A stretch of 26,907 nucleotides of DNA from positions 1 to 26,907 of the forward strand of contig JBBSHY010000012.1 of the NCBI GenBank assembly GCA_038232415.1, read 5' to 3'. Positions within the stretch are counted from its first letter, which is position 1, and each line of letters opens with the position of its first letter. Of the stretch, positions 12,937 to 20,714 are shown one piece after another. A model generated the notes under the pieces. It was given only the letters and a program-made list of their open reading frames with translations, did not search any database and was not told where the DNA came from. The position numbers and the translations under genes are program-made. Source of the DNA: JBBRXZ01 sp038232415 (lineage in GTDB: Bacteria > Patescibacteriota > Saccharimonadia > Saccharimonadales > UBA4665).

Positions 12937-13134
12937 CTATTTTGTGCGTTTGACGGTTAGAAAACCGTTACGCGGGTTCTCGTTAACTTCCATGCCTGAA
13001 GGCAAATCGGAAGCCTCGGCACGCTGATCTTTACTGAAGTAGTAAATAGTCTGCTCTTTACCGCCGCGCAAAACGACTGCCTTTGAGTTTAAGTAGTATG
13101 TCACTCCCTTGGAATTGGTATGCTTATAAGCCAT
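12937..13134 (-). CDS. Conserved small protein of CPR type, 65 aa
   Basis: The sequence MAYKHTNSKGVTYYLNSK, then VVLRGGKEQTIYYFSKD, is of a kind I associate with short uncharacterised proteins in Saccharibacteria and other Patescibacteria; this is from memory, not a search. It is all-beta in appearance with alternating Tyr/Val strands and a final NPRNGFLTVKR strand. No catalytic motif or membrane segment. An AGGGAG site precedes ATG. It forms its own unit, followed by the structured element and terminator. Function unknown. Confidence 0.8.
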   Translation of the reverse strand: MAYKHTNSKGVTYYLNSKAVVLRGGKEQTIYYFSKDQRAEASDLPSGMEVNENPRNGFLTVKRTK

Positions 13135-13374
13135 TGCTTTATTCTCCCTCTCTTACCATTAGTAATGTACCCCTAACATACTCTGGTGGGTTTTTGTTTG
13201 TCAACCCCATAAAGCAAATGGGCACTATACTTCCTGCATAACGACTAACGCCTGCTAACCACGAAATCACTGTTACAAAATCACAAGCATTTTACTGTTG
13301 CGCTTGCCCTGACGGTTGTATTACACTATGTCGGTAACCATAAAAGTAATAATTATAGGGTGGAGTGAGGAAGT

Positions 13375-14076
13375 ATGGAATTTTCTAACCGCAACGTACA
13401 ACCGCAAGCTGCGTCTCCCGGTGCACATACTACAGCGACCGGCAGCAGTAGCGGCGGTAACAGCATAGGTACAATCAAAAAAAACAGATCTGATGACGAG
13501 GGTAAATGGACGCGAATAGGCCTTGTGGTACTAGCAGCCGCAATAGCGATTTTGCTAATCTTCCTGATAATTTTTATAACTAAGGCCGGCAGTAGCGCTG
13601 ACGAAGATAAGTACGTCGACAGCAAGAAACTTCAGGCAGTCTTTTTGAATACCGGGCAGGTCTATTTTGGTAATATAAAGACTCTCAATAGCAAATACTT
13701 TGTAGTATCCAACATCTACTACTTGCAGACTTCTGGCGGTAATGCCGCTAGTGGAGGCACTAACACCAACACTAATGTCTCACTAGTTAAACTCGGTTGT
13801 GAGCTCCACAAACCTGACGACCAAATGGTCATTAACCGCGCCCAGGTAACTTTCTGGGAAAATCTTCATGACAACGGCCAGGTAGCCAAAGCTGTAGTAG
13901 CCTTTGAGAAGCAGAATCCTCAGGGCCAAAATTGTGCTGACCAGAGCAGCAGTGCCAGCACTAACAGTACCAATAACGTTCAAAAAGCTGGCAACAACAA
14001 TGGCAGCAGCACAACGCCTAGTACAACTAACGGTGGGGGAAGTACTACTACACCCAATACACCTGCCAAGCCATAA
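13375..14076 (+). CDS. Single-pass membrane protein with extracellular domain, CPR type
   Basis: 233 aa. A disordered Ser/Gly/Thr-rich cytoplasmic N-terminus (1-45) is followed by one membrane helix (about 48-69). The compact extracytoplasmic domain (about 82-180) includes LQAVFLNTGQVYFGNI, YFVVSNIYYLQ, VSLVKLGCELHKPDDQMVINR and a VTFWENLHDNGQVAKAV strand-helix; an Asn/Thr/Pro-rich tail ends it. The QAVFLNTGQVYFG block recalls a widespread uncharacterised Patescibacteria family. GAGG ahead of ATG serves as ribosome-binding site. Two Cys (in GCELH and NCADQ) could form a disulfide. Function unknown. Confidence 0.82.
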   Translation: MEFSNRNVQPQAASPGAHTTATGSSSGGNSIGTIKKNRSDDEGKWTRIGLVVLAAAIAILLIFLIIFITKAGSSADEDKYVDSKKLQAVFLNTGQVYFGNIKTLNSKYFVVSNIYYLQTSGGNAASGGTNTNTNVSLVKLGCELHKPDDQMVINRAQVTFWENLHDNGQVAKAVVAFEKQNPQGQNCADQSSSASTNSTNNVQKAGNNNGSSTTPSTTNGGGSTTTPNTPAKP

Positions 14077-14113
14077 TATTAAACCTGCTCTAACAGGCAG
14101 TATAAATTAGCTA

Positions 14114-14142
14114 AAATGCCCCTTAATAAATAAGGGGCATTT
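14114..14142. terminator. Bidirectional intrinsic terminator
   Basis: AAATGCCCCTT (14114-14124) and AAGGGGCATTT (14132-14142) form an 11-bp perfect stem with a 7-nt loop between two convergent genes. A/T flanks make it usable from both sides. Confidence 0.85.
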
Positions 14143-14155
14143 ATATTCACAGCTT

Positions 14156-14764
14156 CTAAATGACGTAACGGCGAAACCATATATGAGTAATAAAGGTGAT
14201 AACAAATAGCAACCCGCTAAGAATGGCGACAAACATACTCCACCCAGCCAAATCAGGCGACCATTTAGGGCTTACAAAGTCGAACTTATAAAGTGCGTCA
14301 GGAATCTGTTGCTGCAACTGTGTATGGTGTTCCTGTACGTACTGTTCGATACAAGGCACACGGTTACGGCCTGATACATCAGTGGAATTTTGCTGTTCAC
14401 AGTAAGCCTGGGCGACATTATAGAACTGCGCGTTGGCCTTTGCTATTTGATCGCCCTGTCCTTTAACCAAACGCTCATAGGTATATTTAAGCTGTATGGG
14501 CGGATACACAGGATTCTTGCCGGCATTTAAGTTAGTATTCATATGCGATGTCACATACGCCTGAAGGGCTTTGAGGGGAACCTGCACATCGGTATTGTTC
14601 TGATCGGCACTGAAGACAGCAGCCCTTAGTTTTAGCATATGTATGTTGTTAAAGTGCAGTGCGAAAACATAGACTATGCTGCTAATTAAAAACAGCGCCA
14701 GGAAATACCAGGGTTTAATAGCACGGAATCTGGTCCAGAAATGATGCAGGTGTCGTTTATTCAT
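14156..14764 (-). CDS. Two-pass membrane protein of CPR type, 202 aa
   Basis: Membrane helices at about 19-38 and 175-196 flank an extracytoplasmic domain with VPLKALQAYVTSHMNTNL, PPIQLKYTYERLV and a QAYCEQQ...RVPCIEQYV pair of Cys that may form a disulfide. This architecture (short basic N-terminus with HHFW, KLRAAVFSADQ after helix 1) recurs in Saccharibacteria as far as I recall, with no assigned function. TATAAT at 14781-14776 is 11 nt before ATG, so the leader is only a few nucleotides and lacks a Shine-Dalgarno sequence. It is divergent from murC. Confidence 0.8.
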   Translation of the reverse strand: MNKRHLHHFWTRFRAIKPWYFLALFLISSIVYVFALHFNNIHMLKLRAAVFSADQNNTDVQVPLKALQAYVTSHMNTNLNAGKNPVYPPIQLKYTYERLVKGQGDQIAKANAQFYNVAQAYCEQQNSTDVSGRNRVPCIEQYVQEHHTQLQQQIPDALYKFDFVSPKWSPDLAGWSMFVAILSGLLFVITFITHIWFRRYVI

Positions 14765-14788
14765 GTTTCATACTGATTATATCCTAGC

Positions 14789-14817
14789 TGGACGCTCCTT
14801 ACTAAGCGCTGTACCCT
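14789..14817 (+). promoter_or_regulatory. Promoter of murC (leaderless)
   Basis: TGGACG (14789-14794), a 17-bp spacer, TACCCT (14812-14817), then 6 nt to ATG 14824 with no ribosome-binding site. Confidence 0.6.
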
Positions 14818-14823
14818 ATAAAC

Positions 14824-16176
14824 ATGCATATTTACTTCTCGGGCATAGGCGGCGCAGGTATTGGTCCGCTGGCCCAGATTGCTCATCAGGCCGGTTACAC
14901 GGTTTCCGGTTCGGATAAGCAGGCCTCAAGCTACATTGATTACCTGAAAAAGCACGGCATTACCAACATTCACATCGGCCAGTCGCGCGAAGCCATTGCC
15001 GCACTGCACAATGGTCAGCCCATAGATTGGTTCGTTTACACCTCTGCTCTGCCTTTAGAGGATCCTGACGCACCGGAGCTGGTCTACTGCGCTGCTCAGA
15101 GCATTAAAACCAGCAAGCGCGATGAATTACTTAATCATATCCTGCTTGAACAGAAGCTTAAACTAATCGCTATCGCCGGCACCCATGGCAAGACTACCAC
15201 CACGGCCATGGTTACCTGGCTGTCTAAGCAACTGGGCCAGCCAATAAGTTATTTGTTGCCCGCCAAGACAAGTTTTGCGAATATGGGCGAATTTGACCCG
15301 AAAAGTGAGTATTTTGTTTACGAGGCTGATGAGTTTGACCGCAATTTTCTGTCCTATGAACCTTATATTAGCCTGATTACCGGTGTTAGCTGGGATCATC
15401 ACGAGATTTTTCCGACCCGAGAAGAGTACAAAGCCGCTTTTCGTGACTTTATCAGCCAAAGCCAAAAGACTTTTATCTGGCAGGAAGATAGTGATTACCT
15501 TGGTTTAGAATTGAATTCTCAGCTAAATGTCCTGGACAGTACCGAACCAAAGATAAATGAGATAGGATTGCTTGGCCAGTATAACCGGCTTGATGCCTGG
15601 CTGGCAGTGCAAGCAACGCACCGCGCCGTACATGCGCCGGTTGAAAAGCTTATTAAAATTATCGATCGTTTCCCGGGTCTCTCGCGGCGTATGGAGCAAA
15701 TTATCCCGGGTCTTTATAGTGATTATGCTCACACTCCTGAAAAAATTCGCGGTGCTATGAGTGTTGCTACCGAGATGGCTGCCGAAAGCGGCCAAAAACT
15801 TGTTGTCATCTACGAGCCGCTGACCAATCGCCGTCAGCACTATATGATAGATGATTATAAGGATTGTTTTAAAGGAGCCGGCAAGCTCTATTGGATCCCC
15901 AGCTACCTGGCCCGCGAAGACCCTAAACTACGCGTAATCCCTCCCGCTGAGCTTATTTTACATCTCGATGATCCTTCTTTTGCCAAGCCGATGGAGCGCG
16001 GTGTCAAGCTAAAACAAACCATTCAAAGACACTTAGATAACGGCGACATGGTTGTAGCTATGGCCGGCGGTGGCGGCAATAGTCTGGATGACTGGCTGCG
16101 CGAAGAGTTTATATCTGAGTCTAATTTCCATACATGGTATAAACGGCGTAAACACGAGGCCTTTGATCAGTTATAA
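14824..16176 (+). CDS. murC: UDP-N-acetylmuramate--L-alanine ligase (MurC-like)
   Basis: 450-aa Mur ligase adding L-Ala to UDP-MurNAc in peptidoglycan synthesis. The N-terminal UDP-binding Rossmann domain opens with GIGGAGIGPLA (7-17). The ATP loop is AGTHGKTTTTAM (118-129), the carbamoyl-Lys/Mg region EADEFDRNFL, the central domain ends with GQYNRLDAWLA (Mur N-x-x-N/H area), and the C-terminal domain contains DYAHTPEKI and IYEPLTNRRQH. MurC and the recycling ligase Mpl are alike; the sequence fits MurC, but Mpl-like use cannot be excluded from one window. It stands alone and is convergent with the mazG-like gene, 9 nt apart. Confidence 0.85.
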   Translation: MHIYFSGIGGAGIGPLAQIAHQAGYTVSGSDKQASSYIDYLKKHGITNIHIGQSREAIAALHNGQPIDWFVYTSALPLEDPDAPELVYCAAQSIKTSKRDELLNHILLEQKLKLIAIAGTHGKTTTTAMVTWLSKQLGQPISYLLPAKTSFANMGEFDPKSEYFVYEADEFDRNFLSYEPYISLITGVSWDHHEIFPTREEYKAAFRDFISQSQKTFIWQEDSDYLGLELNSQLNVLDSTEPKINEIGLLGQYNRLDAWLAVQATHRAVHAPVEKLIKIIDRFPGLSRRMEQIIPGLYSDYAHTPEKIRGAMSVATEMAAESGQKLVVIYEPLTNRRQHYMIDDYKDCFKGAGKLYWIPSYLAREDPKLRVIPPAELILHLDDPSFAKPMERGVKLKQTIQRHLDNGDMVVAMAGGGGNSLDDWLREEFISESNFHTWYKRRKHEAFDQL

Positions 16177-16185
16177 AGCTTGCGG

Positions 16186-16518
16186 TTAGCGGTTGTCCCC
16201 GGCGCCCCCAAGTACGCCGCGGGCTTTGCGGCTTTGGAGTTTATTGAGGTTTTTTTTAGCGATGTCTTCTAACTCAAAGCCCAGATCATGAGCAAAGACG
16301 GCCAAATACCACAGCACGTCGCCGATCTCTTTGGCAAGTTCCTCTTTGTCCTGCTGGCTAATTTTACCGTTCTTATCACGGATAATCTTTTTTACCTTTT
16401 CGGCAACTTCTCCGGCTTCGCCATTGATACCCAGCACCCAGTGCAGCAAATCCTTAAAGTCATCACCATTTGATATAACAGTCGTCAGCGCCTGTTTCTG
16501 ATACTCATCAAAAGTCAT
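16186..16518 (-). CDS. MazG-like nucleotide pyrophosphohydrolase
   Basis: 110-aa all-alpha NTP pyrophosphatase of the single-domain MazG-like group, which removes pyrophosphate from (often aberrant) nucleoside triphosphates. The metal-binding EAGEVAEKVKK (about 34-44) and KEIGDVLWYLA (about 63-73) together provide the E-x-x-E and E-x-x-D set; a final helix AKKNLNKLQSR is typical. Its ATG is 2 nt after the tsaC stop, so it is the last gene of the 17408-16186 operon. Confidence 0.9.
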   Translation of the reverse strand: MTFDEYQKQALTTVISNGDDFKDLLHWVLGINGEAGEVAEKVKKIIRDKNGKISQQDKEELAKEIGDVLWYLAVFAHDLGFELEDIAKKNLNKLQSRKARGVLGGAGDNR

Positions 16519-16520
16519 GG

Positions 16521-17084
16521 CTACATTGTAGCACCATCGATTTTGACGGCACCGGGGCGTAGGACTTCTATGGCATCATCGACGATGCGGACGATAGTTG
16601 ATGGTTCGCGGTTTGATAAGTCGCCGCCATCTAAGTAAAAATCAACTTGGTCGCCGAAGTAGGTTTTAGCTTGCCGTATATTGGTAGCGGTTGGTTCCTT
16701 GGAAGGATTAGCACTGCTCGTTACTAGCGGTCCGGTCTGCTTCAGTAGCTTTTGCAGCTCTTTATCATCAGGAATGCGAACTGCCAGACTCATTTTACCC
16801 CTATGGAGATACTTCAATTCTGGATTAACTGCCGGGATAACTACACTGACAGCACCCGGCCAAAACTGTTCGACAGCTTTTAGATAACGATGCTTCAAAC
16901 CCACTTTTTCCAATTGTTCAAGACTAGCAGCAATCAGGGTACCAGGCTTGTCCTCACGCTTTTTAAGCCTATAAAGGCGATCGACGGCTACTTTATCTTC
17001 AGCCCGGGCTACAATACCATAAACCGTATCGGTCGGGATTACACCGATTACACCGGACTCAAGCAATCTTTGCTCTGTGCTCAT
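16521..17084 (-). CDS. tsaC: L-threonylcarbamoyladenylate synthase (Sua5/YciO/YrdC)
   Basis: 187 aa. It makes threonylcarbamoyl-AMP for t6A at position 37 of ANN-decoding tRNAs. Family landmarks are GVIPTDTVYGIVARA (13-27), LYRLKKREDKPG with the K-x-R motif, WPGAVSVVIPA, SLAVRIPDD, TSSANPSKEPT and the C-terminal STIVRI...VLRPGAVK. The length matches the short TsaC form rather than Sua5 with its extra domain. It lies between a tail-anchored protein gene (3-nt gap) and the MazG-like gene. t6A also matters for CAU-anticodon tRNAs such as those in this window. Confidence 0.92.
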   Translation of the reverse strand: MSTEQRLLESGVIGVIPTDTVYGIVARAEDKVAVDRLYRLKKREDKPGTLIAASLEQLEKVGLKHRYLKAVEQFWPGAVSVVIPAVNPELKYLHRGKMSLAVRIPDDKELQKLLKQTGPLVTSSANPSKEPTATNIRQAKTYFGDQVDFYLDGGDLSNREPSTIVRIVDDAIEVLRPGAVKIDGATM

Positions 17085-17087
17085 TAT

Positions 17088-17408
17088 TTATTTTTGTTTG
17101 AGGAAAGCTACGACTGCCAATATTGATAAACTTAACACAATAATAACGGTTGCCGTAATTGCTGTCTTAACCTCATTGCCGGGTTGTTTTGGAGAAATGC
17201 TATTAGTCGGTTTTGGTTTTGCAGGAGTTTCTCCCGATGGGGGCTCTTGCAGATGTGGCTTGGCCTCTTCGGGAGGCGCTAAAGCTACTGGCTCTGAGCC
17301 ATTTTCAGCAGATGCAACGGCGGAGGGGGGCGGTGCTACTACATCCATGACTAGATTAGATAAAGTGCGTCTTGGGCTTTCCTGTATTGGTGTGAGCTGA
17401 AGTTCCAT
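17088..17408 (-). CDS. Small tail-anchored Pro-rich membrane protein
   Basis: 106 aa, not recognised. The Pro/Ala/Glu-rich N-terminal 75 residues look disordered (VAPPPSAVASAENGSEP, EEAKPHLQEPPSGE). One C-terminal membrane helix (about 82-102, TATVIIVLSLSILAVVAF) ends in LKQK, so most of the protein should face the cytoplasm as a tail-anchored protein. It starts the operon with tsaC and the MazG-like gene. AAAGAGA is the ribosome-binding site, and the extended -10 TGG-TATAAT is at 17441-17433. Confidence 0.75.
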   Translation of the reverse strand: MELQLTPIQESPRRTLSNLVMDVVAPPPSAVASAENGSEPVALAPPEEAKPHLQEPPSGETPAKPKPTNSISPKQPGNEVKTAITATVIIVLSLSILAVVAFLKQK

Positions 17409-17432
17409 ATATGTTTCTCTTTAGTCAGTCAA

Positions 17433-17441
17433 ATTATACCA
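17433..17441 (-). promoter_or_regulatory. Extended -10 of the tsaC operon
   Basis: TGG followed by TATAAT on the minus strand, leaving a leader of about 17-18 nt that includes AAAGAGA before the ATG at 17408. Confidence 0.6.
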
Positions 17442-17521
17442 TGAAAGCATGAGCTTTTAGAGCATGATTACTAAAGACATGCCGTTAATCTAGTCTGGTT
17501 CATTGTATTATAGAGGTACTA

Positions 17522-18349
17522 ATGATTCAGTATACGTTACGTCTGGCGAAACGCTTCGCCGTACTTTTACCAGGATTGGTTATTGCTTACTTTTCGGCGC
17601 GTGATATCTTTCCGTATTTCGACCGGCGTTTACCGCTGGGGGTGTCCGTATTGGTAACCTATGCTTTGGGGGCTTACGTATTGGTGCCGGCGCTGATACG
17701 ACTTTTTCGTATTGTCCATCCGCCGGATCATTTACCGCTATACTGTGTCACGCCGGACGGCTTTGCTTCGGATCCGTTAAATATCGGCATCATATCTACC
17801 CGGCGCCAGCTGATCAATGCCATGGAGAAGTCGGGGTGGTACTATGCTGATCCTCACCGCCTGCGTTATTGGATCCGTCACGCTCTAAGTACCGTTTATG
17901 GCTGGTCATACCCTAACGCTCCTGTTAGTAACTTGTATCTATTCGGGCGTAAACAGGATATTGCTTTTGAGATTCCTGTTGAAGGCGACAGCACTTCGCG
18001 GCACCACGTACGTTTTTGGGCTACTACTTATAATAAAAAAGGACGAATAAATATACGCAGTATTCACTGGCATAATCGCCAGGCCCACATTTTTGGCGAC
18101 AACCTGCTCTGGGTTGGTGCCGCTTCACTTGACGTGGGCATAACCTTTATTCGCCATAATTTACAGTTGTCGCACATGATTGATCCTGATACCAATAAGG
18201 AGCGCGAGCTTATTGTCCGCCAGTTGCGTGCCACTAAGCTGGTAAACAGAATTGAAACTGTTAAGCTAGGCAAATCTTACAGATTGGCTAACCGCGTATG
18301 GCGCGGTTCGCTGCACACCGATGGCAACATGACTATCGTTAGCCTTTAA
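17522..18349 (+). CDS. LssY C-terminal domain membrane protein
   Basis: 275 aa. Two N-terminal membrane helices (about 10-26 and 38-62) lead into an LssY_C-type domain (about 80-240). The matching blocks are DPLNIGIISTRRQLINAMEKSGWYYADP, YPNAPVSNLYLFGRKQDIAFEIP, SRHHVRFWAT, LLWVGAASLDVGI and DPDTNKERELIVRQL. In larger proteins this domain sits after a PAP2 phosphatase; here it is free of PAP2. Its activity is unknown. AGAGG before ATG is a plausible ribosome-binding site. The 3' end overlaps the convergent gene by 11 nt. Confidence 0.82.
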   Translation: MIQYTLRLAKRFAVLLPGLVIAYFSARDIFPYFDRRLPLGVSVLVTYALGAYVLVPALIRLFRIVHPPDHLPLYCVTPDGFASDPLNIGIISTRRQLINAMEKSGWYYADPHRLRYWIRHALSTVYGWSYPNAPVSNLYLFGRKQDIAFEIPVEGDSTSRHHVRFWATTYNKKGRINIRSIHWHNRQAHIFGDNLLWVGAASLDVGITFIRHNLQLSHMIDPDTNKERELIVRQLRATKLVNRIETVKLGKSYRLANRVWRGSLHTDGNMTIVSL

Positions 18350-18968
18350 GCCTGAGCACAAGAATGATTCCCAAAGCCACCAGAACGGTGAGCCAGATCC
18401 ATTGGTTTTTGAGCAGTGCCGGGGTTTTATCCTTCTGACCATGGGGCTTTATTTCTTTAGGCTGTACGGAAGCGTCTTCTGCCGCCAGCACAATATCGCC
18501 TTCCTTAGCCACAATATCGTCTATGGCTTTGTCTGTGGCTGAATCATCAAATTCAGTTTTTACATCAACATCATATTCATGGTTAGGCTTAGCAGTTGTC
18601 TCCAGTGCTGCTGACATGTTTGATTTGGGTGACGTTTCACTGCTGGTTATGCTCTCAGTAAGTTCATCCAGTTTGTCGATTGACAGAGAGCTCGTAGGGA
18701 TTATATAGGGTTTCTCGGGTTCGGGTGTCTCCTCCTCTACAGGCAGCTGCTTAAGCAGCTTACCTGGTAGCGGCGGCGCACTTGGCTGATTTTTATAGTG
18801 TACTTCTGTTTCCTCTGCTCCGTTAGACGATTTTTTACCGATAGTTGTGCTTGTAGCGGAATCAGCCGCGTGGCCGGCGCGGCGCGCATCCATCATGGCA
18901 TCGACGCGCTCTTTCAGCGCTTCTTCTTCAGTAGACTCTTTAGGCTCAACGGTTTTCTTATTACGCAT
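18339..18968 (-). CDS. Acidic tail-anchored protein, 209 aa
   Basis: Not recognised. A highly charged, Glu/Ser/Thr/Pro-rich cytoplasmic part (1-185), predicted largely disordered with short helices (EEEALKERVDAMMDARRAG; IDKLDELTESITSS), ends with one membrane helix (about 190-207, WIWLTVLVALGIILVLRL) and KG. Similar in design to the tail-anchored protein at 17088-17408, so the organism may use a set of such proteins. GGAG upstream of ATG may serve for initiation. Confidence 0.75.
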   Translation of the reverse strand: MRNKKTVEPKESTEEEALKERVDAMMDARRAGHAADSATSTTIGKKSSNGAEETEVHYKNQPSAPPLPGKLLKQLPVEEETPEPEKPYIIPTSSLSIDKLDELTESITSSETSPKSNMSAALETTAKPNHEYDVDVKTEFDDSATDKAIDDIVAKEGDIVLAAEDASVQPKEIKPHGQKDKTPALLKNQWIWLTVLVALGIILVLRLKG

Positions 18969-19007
18969 ATGCTTATACTCCGCTCAGTCTAGCAAAAAAA
19001 GCGACTT

Positions 19008-19907
19008 TCAACCACTGAAGTCAATATGATTTACCCTCGGGAGTTTTTTGAAATCAAGACTGCCAACTACTGATCCGGTAAAGATCAATACCCCGCCCAG
19101 CAACTCGTGTGGCGCCGGAACTTCATGGTAGATAATCAGACCGAGCAAGGCGCCAAAGACCAATTCTGTGGACATTAGTACCGTTCCAATATTGACGTCA
19201 ATATGTTGGTAGCCGTACAGCAGAAGGTTGCCGGCGGTTATCAAGATAAATGCAAAGATAAAAGTTAATATTACGCCGCGGAAACTTGCGCTGCGGATAA
19301 TTTCATCCCTTGAAATGAGAGTAAGCAAAATAGTAATGACTGTGCCTACAACATATTGTGTGCGCAGCACAGCATTGCGGTCCACACCGCTTAGACACTT
19401 GGTGAGCAGGTTACCGATTCCGGCAAATACACCGGCTACACAACTAAATATGATGCCTAAACTGCCGACGATCAAGGCACCGGAATACAGGCTCAGGCCA
19501 ACCACAGCCAAAACTATGGCCAACAATTTTGTCCCGGAAACTCGTTCTTTTAAGATGAATGTGCCAAGCAAAAAAGAAGTCACCAGATTTGTGGCGTAAA
19601 ACGTAAATAACGTGTTGGCCAGAGTCGTTTTTTGAAGCGCAAACGTAAAAAGTAAAACCACCAGCGCAAATGAAACGCCGAGACCTAAGGCATAAATGAG
19701 TTTATCTCGAGGTATCTTGGTTTTTATTTTTTTGGAATAACCGTAGAGCATCAAAAATATAAAGACCAAAGTATAGCGCGCGGCTACCTGGGCTTTGTCG
19801 CCCCACATGTGCGTCATCTCCCGCACCAGCACTCCAGTAAAAGCATAAGTAAAAGCTGCGGCAAAAAGCGCTTGGGCACCTTTGACGCTAAATCTTTCCT
19901 GGGCCAT
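19008..19907 (-). CDS. EamA/DMT-family transporter
   Basis: 299-aa membrane protein with about ten hydrophobic helices in two EamA repeats. Repeat one covers residues about 10-145, with FILKERVSGTKLLAIVLAVVGLSLY as its diagnostic end. Repeat two covers about 150-285, ending LLGLIIYHEVPAPHELLGGVLIFTGSVVGS. The E-R/E-x-P positions after the fourth helix of each repeat are typical. Such proteins export or exchange metabolites (amino acids, nucleosides, drugs); the substrate cannot be predicted. The extended -10 TGA-TACAAT ends 6 nt before the ATG, predicting a leaderless mRNA. Divergent from the kinase gene. Confidence 0.9.
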   Translation of the reverse strand: MAQERFSVKGAQALFAAAFTYAFTGVLVREMTHMWGDKAQVAARYTLVFIFLMLYGYSKKIKTKIPRDKLIYALGLGVSFALVVLLFTFALQKTTLANTLFTFYATNLVTSFLLGTFILKERVSGTKLLAIVLAVVGLSLYSGALIVGSLGIIFSCVAGVFAGIGNLLTKCLSGVDRNAVLRTQYVVGTVITILLTLISRDEIIRSASFRGVILTFIFAFILITAGNLLLYGYQHIDVNIGTVLMSTELVFGALLGLIIYHEVPAPHELLGGVLIFTGSVVGSLDFKKLPRVNHIDFSG

Positions 19908-19913
19908 CCGGTA

Positions 19914-19922
19914 ATTGTATCA
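19914..19922 (-). promoter_or_regulatory. Extended -10 of the EamA gene (leaderless)
   Basis: TGA then TACAAT (19919-19914) on the minus strand, 6 nt before the ATG at 19907. Confidence 0.62.
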
Positions 19923-19956
19923 GACTTAAGGTGGCAGGCGGTTGAGGTGGGCAAGG

Positions 19957-19962
19957 TATACT
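19957..19962 (+). promoter_or_regulatory. -10 TATACT of the P-loop kinase gene (leaderless)
   Basis: TATACT ends 6 nt before ATG 19969. It falls inside the longer open frame starting at 19942, which argues for the downstream start. Confidence 0.58.
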
Positions 19963-19968
19963 GTGTCT

Positions 19969-20487
19969 ATGCGCAGTGTTCCTGTCTTAATTATTAGTGG
20001 CTCGGTTGGGGTCGGAAAATCCAGTGTGGCAGCTGCTATCTCCGAAATGCTTGTCGAGCAATCAGTGCCACATGCCTTGATTGATCTAGACTATTTACGA
20101 TGGGCTTTTCCTCGTCCAAAAGATGATCCGTTTCATATGGTAATGGGATTTAATAATCTAGGATCAGTTTGGAAGAATTATCAGCAGTCTGGTGTCGATC
20201 GGTTGATTGTCCCAAGTGTCATGGAAAGCCGGTCAGAGCTGGATAGCTACCGTGAGGCAATCCCTGGTGCAGATATATTGGTAGTACGCCTGCGTGTTAA
20301 ACTTACTACGATACATGAACGACTTAAAAGCCGTGAAACCGGTAAATCACTCGATTGGCACTTAAATCGGGCTATGGAGCTGACTGCTCAGCTTGAAAAA
20401 ACTCAGATCGAAGACATCGTCATAGACACTGATGATAAATCTATGACTTTAGTCGCTCAAGAAGTTATGAGCAAATGGAATGATTAA
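19969..20487 (+). CDS. P-loop NTPase / kinase-like protein
   Basis: 172 aa. The P-loop is GSVGVGKSS (11-19) after a strand VPVLIIS. A DLDYLRW segment (39-45) sits where small-molecule kinases have their acceptor-binding acid, VVRLRV and HERLKSRETGKS form a lid-like Arg-rich region, and IVIDTDDKS is a final strand. Overall it resembles shikimate/adenylylsulfate/gluconate-kinase-like enzymes acting on a small molecule, of unknown identity. Start chosen at ATG 19969 (not 19942), because of the TATACT 6 nt upstream and because the P-loop strand then begins directly after the start, as in relatives. Confidence 0.8.
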   Translation: MRSVPVLIISGSVGVGKSSVAAAISEMLVEQSVPHALIDLDYLRWAFPRPKDDPFHMVMGFNNLGSVWKNYQQSGVDRLIVPSVMESRSELDSYREAIPGADILVVRLRVKLTTIHERLKSRETGKSLDWHLNRAMELTAQLEKTQIEDIVIDTDDKSMTLVAQEVMSKWND

Positions 20488-20573
20488 AACAGCTGCGCTT
20501 TGTGCTCGTACCCATCCCCAACAAATCTTGCTCGTTCTAAGACCTTACAAGTTTTATACGCTAAACTAAATGT

Positions 20574-20714
20574 ATGGCTAATCACAAACGACACCGCAAC
20601 AAATCCCAACGCTCGGGCTGTCTCCTTTGCAAACCTCATAAAGTCCAAGGCAACTCTAAGCATGCCGTCAAACCAAAGTATCGCTTTTCTCTCGGATTAT
20701 TCTTCACAACTTAA
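20574..20714 (+). CDS. 46-aa basic CxxC protein
   Basis: A short frame starting MANHKRHRNKSQRSG and containing CLLCKPHK. It is rich in Lys/Arg/His with a single CxxC, suggesting a tiny nucleic-acid- or ribosome-associated protein. The RSGCLLCKPHK block resembles small uncharacterised bacterial proteins I recall, but I cannot confirm homology. TAAACT (20562-20567) lies 6 nt before ATG, the same spacing as in other predicted leaderless genes here. It overlaps the 3' end of the convergent PIN gene by 11 nt. Confidence 0.6.
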   Translation: MANHKRHRNKSQRSGCLLCKPHKVQGNSKHAVKPKYRFSLGLFFTT

